The notes under the pieces are model-generated. The model worked only from the letters and a program-made list of their open reading frames with translations. It had not been told where the DNA came from and did no database searches. A stretch of 64,000 nucleotides of DNA, from assembly GCA_024516155.1 (NCBI GenBank), contig JAJJXM010000039.1, positions 530,556 through 594,555 of the forward strand. The letters are read 5' to 3'. The position numbers and the translations under genes are program-made. This document shows, one piece after another, positions 57,401-64,000 of this stretch. Numbering within the stretch: position 1 is the first letter of the stretch; each line of letters starts with the position of its first letter. Origin of the DNA: Pyronema omphalodes. Lineage: Eukaryota > Ascomycota > Pezizomycetes > Pezizales > Pyronemataceae.

Positions 57401-60400
57401 GTCTTGGAAGGTAATGTCAGGCAATGCTTATTTCAACAACATCCGTTATGAATTGAAGAACAGAAGATGAGATAAAAATACTTGACAAGCGTAATCTGTC
57501 AATCTCTACGATTTTAGGGGTTTAAAAGTATTGAAACAAAAATAAAAGTCATGCGGAGCCGTTTGGAATCATGGTGCTATCACTCGAAGAAAAACATGCC
57601 TAAATGGCGTGTTCGCAATATAGCTGCCATAAAAAACATTGCAAGCCTCCGATTTGCATTGAACTCATATAGTCTTAATACCTGTCACTGAAAATGCGAA
57701 GTTCATCCCAAGTATGATGCAAGGTGCTTTCCACCCTCGCACAAAAGCCCCATTCGGTCTGTCTGAGTCATTCATACCACTGCTGATACCTAAACAACTA
57801 CTGTATTAAACTCCTCTTTTAGAAAGTTGCTCCGAGTATCCTCCTCATCGATTCTTACTCTATGTCCACCCAACTCAGGATATAACACAGAACGTTCCAT
57901 CCGCCCAGAACAAAAATAAAAATGACAAGTCGTCAACCAACTGTTTCCGGTCCACAGCTTCAACCTTGGACCACACGGGTGAGTGCTATGTTCCAAACGG
58001 TAATGACACCTGAATATGCACAAAAACTGAAATGCGTGGTAGATTGAGGTTTTATTTTCGCGTCACATCCGGTCTGGCGATATAGCTATTTATACGGGTG
58101 CGTTTAGTTGCATCCCAAAACGCGGATTTTGGCCTCTTTTAGCCATGAAAATGGGCTCAAAATGTACGCTTTTGGTGCAGTCAAACGCGCCGTGAAAGAG
58201 TATCGCAAGCAGTCATTAAGTAATTGCGGGGTGCAGTTTGGTGGCGCCTTCTGGAAGGAAAAAAGAAATATTAGGAATTATGCCAGCGAAACGTTAGTAT
58301 TTCAGAAAATTGAAACCATTATTGGTGGCTTGACGCACCAATATTTCCATATCTGAAGAGTGCGAGTGATAATTTCTTGTAATTACGCCTTTTTTATTGT
58401 ATAACCAAACCTGCTATGCAACAACGCTTCAACCAACTTCTAGACATACAACAAGCAATTGCGTAACGATGGCTTTACGTACACAGGCCTTCTAATTCTC
58501 AGGGAGGTACTCCTAGCTTCGATGTCTAACACTACCTTCAATCAGAGATCGAATGCTTTGAAGTCCAGTTATGATCATATTAGTAAATTATGTGCATATT
58601 TGAAGTTTTTTTTTCAACGAGATCCAGAAAGAAAATCGATGGAAAAAGTTAGACTAGTGAACGGAGCTTACGGAGAACGATCGACATAGATAATCCTTGC
58701 GATTCCAGGATACAAATGAAGCAAGCCCATGCGTCAGGGAAAATCCACCACAAGAAAAGTTGAATGTATCGGCCGTATCATGAATCACGATAATAACCTT
58801 TGAACAGAAAAGCTAGGGAATTAGGATTACATTTAACATAAAACAGTCTGACCACATGGCTGCCTGTCCGGCATTTCCGCCTGTGCGTCTACGGTCTACT
58901 CACGATTATCATTGCACTTTCCGAGGAGATGCATGGCTGTCAATGCCTCTGTAATAAGGCGGTTGGGTACCCATTCGAGCTCCGTGAGCGATGCCAGATC
59001 CAACTGCGTCCTTCATTTATCCGGTGTGGTCATATTTACAAACCACGAATAAACCGTTACTGCTGTGTGTGGCTTGACAGCCTGATTAATCGAAAATCGA
59101 CTGTGCACATCATAGCCATATGATCCACTAAGCCTTTTCTCCATTGTCTGATTCTATGGGCATCTAAGAACAGTCATCTTGCTCCTTATTTTACTTCTGT
59201 TGCACCAGCGAAAAGACGCTACAGCACCGTCAATGGGTATGTAGCTTCTTGCACGATCCTTGAAATTCGTACTCAACCGCCCTATGATACATTGCTCCCA
59301 TAAAAATCGCATATTTTATAATCATCCCCCACCAGAAGGCTTATGAACCGGACGGGATATGCGAGGTTAAACCGCCAAAATCATAAAGCCCGAACCTATA
59401 ATGACCTTTGGCATAAAAAAGGCAGCATAGTGAAAATTAATCCAATAATTCCTAAATAATCTCAGTTTACAACGGCAGCTGAAAGGAGATTCGGGAAATT
59501 TCCAAGAGGATCAGCCTACAAGCAGCCCATGGTTCATTAGTGTAAAATTGTTGAAACGCAATCCGTATTATATTCCGATATAAAAAACATTTCTCCCTCA
59601 CTACAAACTTGCATCCAAATTTCTTAACAGATATTCTTGCCCTTCCTAAATAAAATATCCATCAGTTTCCTCGACAGAATTTACAAGGGATGCTGTAGTC
59701 TGTGCCGACCGGTGGCTGGACCCTGCGCTTGCGGCCAATCTTAATCTGTGATTATAGAGAATGTAGCGGTGTTGAACTATATACATGATATGATTTTATG
59801 AATGCCTAAAACAGGCCTATGATTCCGGTATGAGCAGCCTGCGATAGACAACACTTGCAGTGGTGCGATCAATGTTATCCTTGACAGCAATATTCTGACT
59901 TGGTTTTTCTGACTCACCCTTGACAAATTGGTGCCAGAACCCCAGGTTTTTCGGGGCAAGCAGAAGACTGTTTCTTCCAGATTGGAGGATTCGTCAAGAA
60001 ATCCCACCTCTGTTACCATGTGCTGCAACGTCCGGACAAAAACTCTCGGATTCTTTACCAGTCCGTTCTCCACGCAGATCCATGTACATATGTGTCCGTC
60101 TTCGTATTCTGTTTTCTTTTTTTATATTTTCTTTTTCTCGTTTTTTAACATTACAGCATTAACTTTCGTATTTGTTCAGACCGGTTTCATGTGCGTTCTC
60201 ACATTCAATCAGTGTTCCCCAGCCTGTTCTTATTCTCTCCGAGCCACCTTCGATAGCTGGGGCATACCTTACCGGTGTCTGATTTCTCTAATTTCGTTCT
60301 TGATAACTGAAGCAGGAAATGGTCATGAGCAGTGCTCAGCCCTAGAATGGTTTAGGAGTTTCTAGCCGGGGGGGAGGGGGGGTAAGTTGCGTATGCCATA

Positions 60401-60637
60401 TCCAGATGCCGTGAGTAGGGTGCTTTGTATGTCCCCGGTTGTTCTTACTTTCACCACTATTCCTCGTACTTCTTCAAGTTTTGGTTTTGTATTTGCCCTT
60501 TGGCCCAGGGAAGGATTCGCTTGACTCTGTCCCTTTCCAAGTTATTTCAGTCTCTGGGAAACTGATTGTTATTGACAGTAACAACTAGTGAGTGAACATA
60601 CTTACTCTGAACAAGCACAACAAATAATGTATCTTCA
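54488..60637. other. About 6 kb without a supported gene
   Basis: I examined both strands. Frames are short or of non-protein-like composition, including a 234-codon minus-strand frame at 56632-57336 that I reject. A 24-bp local duplication containing GTATAAATGGATTGGCG lies at 57030-57075. A MITE-like hairpin lies at 58097-58191. Confidence 0.5.
58097..58191. mobile_element. MITE-like 95-bp imperfect hairpin
   Basis: The left arm GGTGCGTTTAGTTGCATC pairs, with a few mismatches, with the right arm ending GGTGCAGTCAAACGCGCC. Pairing continues inward (AAAACG.. with CGCTTTT). It has no coding capacity. The terminal inverted repeat plus short length suggest a MITE; no clear target-site duplication is visible. 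Confidence 0.5.
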
Positions 60638-60646
60638 AAACCGATT

Positions 60647-61035
60647 TTGATTTGATTTGATTTCCTTGAAGGTTCCCAACCTTAAGGTTATGACGTATGC
60701 TACAGTCTAAATACATTTCGAGGCTCTAGATGTTACCCTATTGTCTCGCCGGGATTCACCCAGAGTGTACTTCATTTCTTGGGCCTGTTGCCACGTCTCT
60801 TCTTCCTGCTGGTTCTCATTCTCGTCGTTACATTTTGGAGCCCTGTTTGCTCTTTTCCCAGGCGGCACTCTCGACTCAACACTTTCACCCCGTTATTCGT
60901 ACCCTGCCTCTGTTCTCCTCTGTTCTCCTCTGTTCTCCTCTACTCTCCTTTCCTCTCCTTTCCTCTCCTCTTCTCTCCTCACCGCTCTGCTTCAATCTTT
61001 CTGCTCCTCTCCCCTCTTCTAATCTCTTCTCTTTT
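60647..61035 (-). mobile_element. SINE-like retroposon, copy C
   Basis: Reverse-oriented, 389 bp, flanked by the 9-bp direct repeat AAACCGATT (60638-60646 and 61036-61044). The tail (TTGAT repeats on the plus strand) is at the left, the palindrome AACCTTAAGGTT at 60678-60689 and the box-like segments near 60745-60800. The pyrimidine (GA-type on minus) 5' minisatellite runs from about 60900 to 61030. It shares most of its length with copy A. Confidence 0.8.
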
Positions 61036-61044
61036 AAACCGATT

Positions 61045-62622
61045 ATATATTCGTATGTCGATTTATCATTCACCTTATGGATTCATTCATCTAGCCAATT
61101 TGTTTATTTTCAATTGATTCCTGACATGTCCGAGTGACGAAATATGACTGATACACGTATGCTAATTGATCCGAGGGCTCAGTGACGAGTGGGCATACTT
61201 TCGCGGATTGACTGCAACCACTGGTGACTAGGCGTACATCCGGTGCACAAGTCAAAAAAACGATTGGTATTTGAAATGAAGTATTGATATGTAAATGAAT
61301 CATTTACATTGTAGATTCATTGATCTTGTATATTTATTCATCTTTTCGATGCATTCATGGCATGCACGAGTGACTACCATGACTAGAGTGCGCATGTTCC
61401 TCCACACCCCCTGCATTGTTCACCCCTCACTGACCCCGATTGCACACAGTTCATCCATCGCTCCCGCTCTATCCAGAGAATTGCGTAACAGTGGCAGGGA
61501 TGAATCTCTAGACTACGGGTGCATATGTCCATCCTCCATGATTCAATCACACCCTACGGTACATCTTTTCTGCTGTGTGTAGTGTCTGTGCCACGGGAAT
61601 GTAGTGTACATTGAACGACATAGAGACATTCCCACCATAGCGTCGTACCATGGTTTGCTTGCTTTTTTCTTTTTTTTTTTCTTTTTACTCATACTCCCAT
61701 CTAACCGTAGGGCTATGGCTGAAGCTATTGAATTGATTCACATTGCTGACCGTCAAGTGTGACCTCGACAGTCACCGGATACGCCTCGGAGCGGTCTGTC
61801 ATTTTTGGCGTTGTAGTCCCCCCCTCTCATTTCTGCATGTTCCATTTCTGTCCTTCTTGTCTGTACGTCCCAGAGCCCTGTACGATCCTCAAATACCCTT
61901 CCCGATGTCTGATGTCCTCCACCCTTCCCCATCTACTCCCCCCCCCCGTTTTTTTTTTGTTCTGATTGGAAAGCACTAGCGAGGTGGAAAACACAGTTAT
62001 GCCACTACCAGGCCGCATGTGCTGTCACTTCCCTCGCCTCCCTCACCCCCTATGCTGGTGCTTCCTGACATCCTATAATGTGTGATGATGAGTAGGTATC
62101 ATATGTAACGCTATGGAGAATATGGCAAACTCGACAGAAGAATGAATAATGAAGTCAGTATCCCGGGCGGAACCCCCACAGGAGCTCTGACAAGCTAGGT
62201 CACATGATTTGTGATTTTCTGTGAGGACCCCACGGGGATCCCGGCCGCACCCATCGCAACTATTATTCACTGTCAGTCTGGGAGGACTCAGGAGAGGGCA
62301 GGGGAAGGAACACTTACCTCATGGGTGTTGACTTACCCTTGAGACAACTTCACACGATGCTGACGGAGAACAAGAAGAAGACAAACAGTAACCACGTTAT
62401 ACTTAAGGGGAGTTCAGGACCACGCGGCTACGATAGGGGCTGCGTGGGAATGGAGGATTCCGGGATGATGCCGATGCGGCACAGGAATGCCATCCGGTGT
62501 TGCCAGTTGGTTCAACAGATGGGCGAGAGAGAGGCACCTGGGCCAGTCCTGCTCCTACGCTCATCTCCTGTCTCCCCATCGTCCTCCTCCCTCCGCATCC
62601 TCCTCACTGCCCTACTCCATCA
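61045..62622. other. Intergenic; no supported gene
   Basis: AT-rich to 61.7 kb, then C/T-rich. Plus-strand frames here have low-complexity composition. No RNA gene is recognised. Confidence 0.45.
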
Positions 62623-63928
62623 CTATTCCCTACTTGGTGGTGGTGTTGTAAGTCCAAAATTGTCATTCCCCAGCATCATCTGGACATCAATACCTCCACA
62701 CTCGATGACTTCTGCCCAAGTCTTCTTTGCGGAGTCGTTTATCGGTTTGGGTTGGTGGGTAGTCTTTCCCCTTCCACCATTCTTTGTTGTAGCGGTCTTA
62801 CTGGATGTCGCTGCTGCAGTTGTTGCCTCGCTCTCGTTCAGCTTCTCCTTCTGTGTAGCCTTGACCTATATAGTCTCCCATGCATTGTTCACAGCTGGTG
62901 CAGTGCCTCCGCCGCCGGGTAGAGCTATGTCTAGCCCAACAGAGCTGACAGGGAGTGGTTCTGGTGTTGCTTCAGTCAAGGTGATAGCGAGCAAAGGTAG
63001 CAGGGACTGGAACCTAATCGCATCAAGTATGTCCTGGGCAATGGTAGTTGCATGTTTTGGGTGCATCGGGCTTCGCTCTGGTGATGCCGCCCAGCGTCTA
63101 TGGTTCCCCAGTTGCTTTTTCATCAGTGAGGTTGGTTCGGTGTTCTGGCCTCTTCCTCCTCGTTTTCTGTTGCCAGGTGGGGGTGAATGGCATTCAGGAT
63201 ATCCCGAATATCGTCTTCAAGGACTGACAGTTGCATAGTCATCTCTTTCATTGCAGAGCAGGAGGCCATGCGGTTTGGCACGGGGGGCGCCTGAAATGAC
63301 TTGTTGTTGTTCGTTGATGTTCCTTGGGAGAGCAGCAACAGAATTCTTGAGAGCTGCTGCTTCTACCTCTGTAGAGTTATAGGTTTCATAAAAATTCCAG
63401 TTCTGAAGTACCACTCATAAAAATAAGGAAAACATGGTTCCACCATGATTTTAACCCCAACAAGATCATCATCACCATTCATGCAGAAGGACCCTGATCT
63501 ACCTCCATACTGTACTGATCATCCTTGACGTCACTATGTGAATCGTCCATTTTTTCACCATCACCATCACTTGACAGTTTAACAACCGAGACTGTGTCCA
63601 GCCTATTATTCTCCACCATTGCAAGAAGCCTGTTCATGTCAGGCAGACATAGAGCATTGCCGTGTCGCTTTGTCTGCAATGACCTCTTCAACACTTTTAC
63701 CCTGCACAATACTGTCTCCCATTGAGGTTTCTAAGAGCAGTCAACCCTCCCCTTCAGTCCTACTGTGCCTATTATCTTCATAATAAATTGCCGTATGCTC
63801 GATGGAACAACGACAGCAATGATCTTGTTTTGGAGCTGTACTGCGTACATGCTTGTCAGCAATATTTTCAGTTTCAATCCTCCTTCAAATACCACAGCAA
63901 AATTCCGAACTAACTGCTTCCACTGCAA
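62623..63928 (-). pseudogene. Decayed gag-like or unknown minus-strand protein remnant
   Basis: Several minus-strand frames join into a plausible protein. 63928-63479 reads in one frame through a stop near 63724 and contains NALCLPDMNRLLAMVENN, ending in an acidic stretch. 63414-63123 has a short coiled coil and a Glu-rich segment. 63123-62623 has MHPKHATTIAQDILDAIRF, a Pro/Gly linker, then NNAWETI-stop-VKATQKEKL and KKTWAEVIECGG. The single stop there (62866-62868) would be Gln if TAG came from CAG. Composition and the linker-rich layout resemble a retroelement gag, but no zinc knuckle is seen and the identity is uncertain. Confidence 0.3.
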
Positions 63929-64000
63929 ACCAAACTGGTGGCACCATCACTCGTTACGTCATCAGGATGACCCTGGGCCTTCCTTGCCCCAGAGCAGGCC

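Noticed and set aside
62321..63238. 305-codon plus-strand frame
   Set aside because: Composition is Ser/Pro/Val-rich and non-globular, and it is antisense to the more protein-like minus-strand remnant.

Overview
The window looks like nuclear DNA of a filamentous ascomycete (Pezizomycotina). The evidence is short GT-AG introns of about 45-70 bp with CTAAC/CTGAC-type branch sites, eukaryotic tRNA genes including a tRNA-Asp with a 13-nt intron after position 37, a Flc/TRP-like membrane protein, a LaeA-type methyltransferase, Kex2-type secreted repeat proteins and a Tad-type LINE. I cannot place the genus from sequence alone.

Layout. 1-8 kb: a frame-broken minus-strand coiled-coil gene (1773-3000), a SINE-like insertion with a perfect 18-bp target-site duplication (4113-4675), and an acidic two-exon gene of unknown function (5668-7741). 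8-15 kb: a GC-rich, inactivated non-LTR retrotransposon (gag-like ORF1, then endonuclease-RT-RNase H ORF2) with palindromes and a short repeat array 5' of it. 15-22.4 kb: tRNA-Ala, an unknown single-exon gene (15725-16426), a gene-poor AT-rich stretch with simple repeats, and a three-exon Flc/TRP-type channel-like gene (19927-22417, minus). 22.45-35.1 kb: a tandem array of about 3.25-kb units (three full, a fourth with a diverged distal half) starting about 30 bp upstream of the channel gene's ATG. 35.4 kb: tRNA-Asp. 36.5-38.1 kb: three copies of a small inverted-repeat element. 38.8-41.2 kb: a 499-aa cupin (cysteine-dioxygenase-like) gene and a convergent unknown two-exon gene. 44.2-54.4 kb: two genes for secreted, Kex2-site-bearing, internally repetitive proteins and a LaeA-like SAM methyltransferase. 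54.4-64 kb: gene-poor, with a third SINE-like copy, a MITE-like hairpin and a gag-like relic.

Several otherwise good genes are broken by single-base length changes, nearly all losses, mostly in or beside short homopolymers. This applies to the channel gene, the methyltransferase, both secreted repeat proteins, the coiled-coil gene and LINE ORF1. It points to uncorrected sequencing or assembly indels rather than many independent pseudogenes. I therefore call these loci genes and list the breaks.

Most worth following up: the tandem array abutting the channel gene, with strong minus-strand splice sites and an ATG in each full unit; the SINE-like family; and the two neighbouring Kex2-type secreted repeat proteins, each of which carries a dibasic-bounded peptide containing a GFD core.
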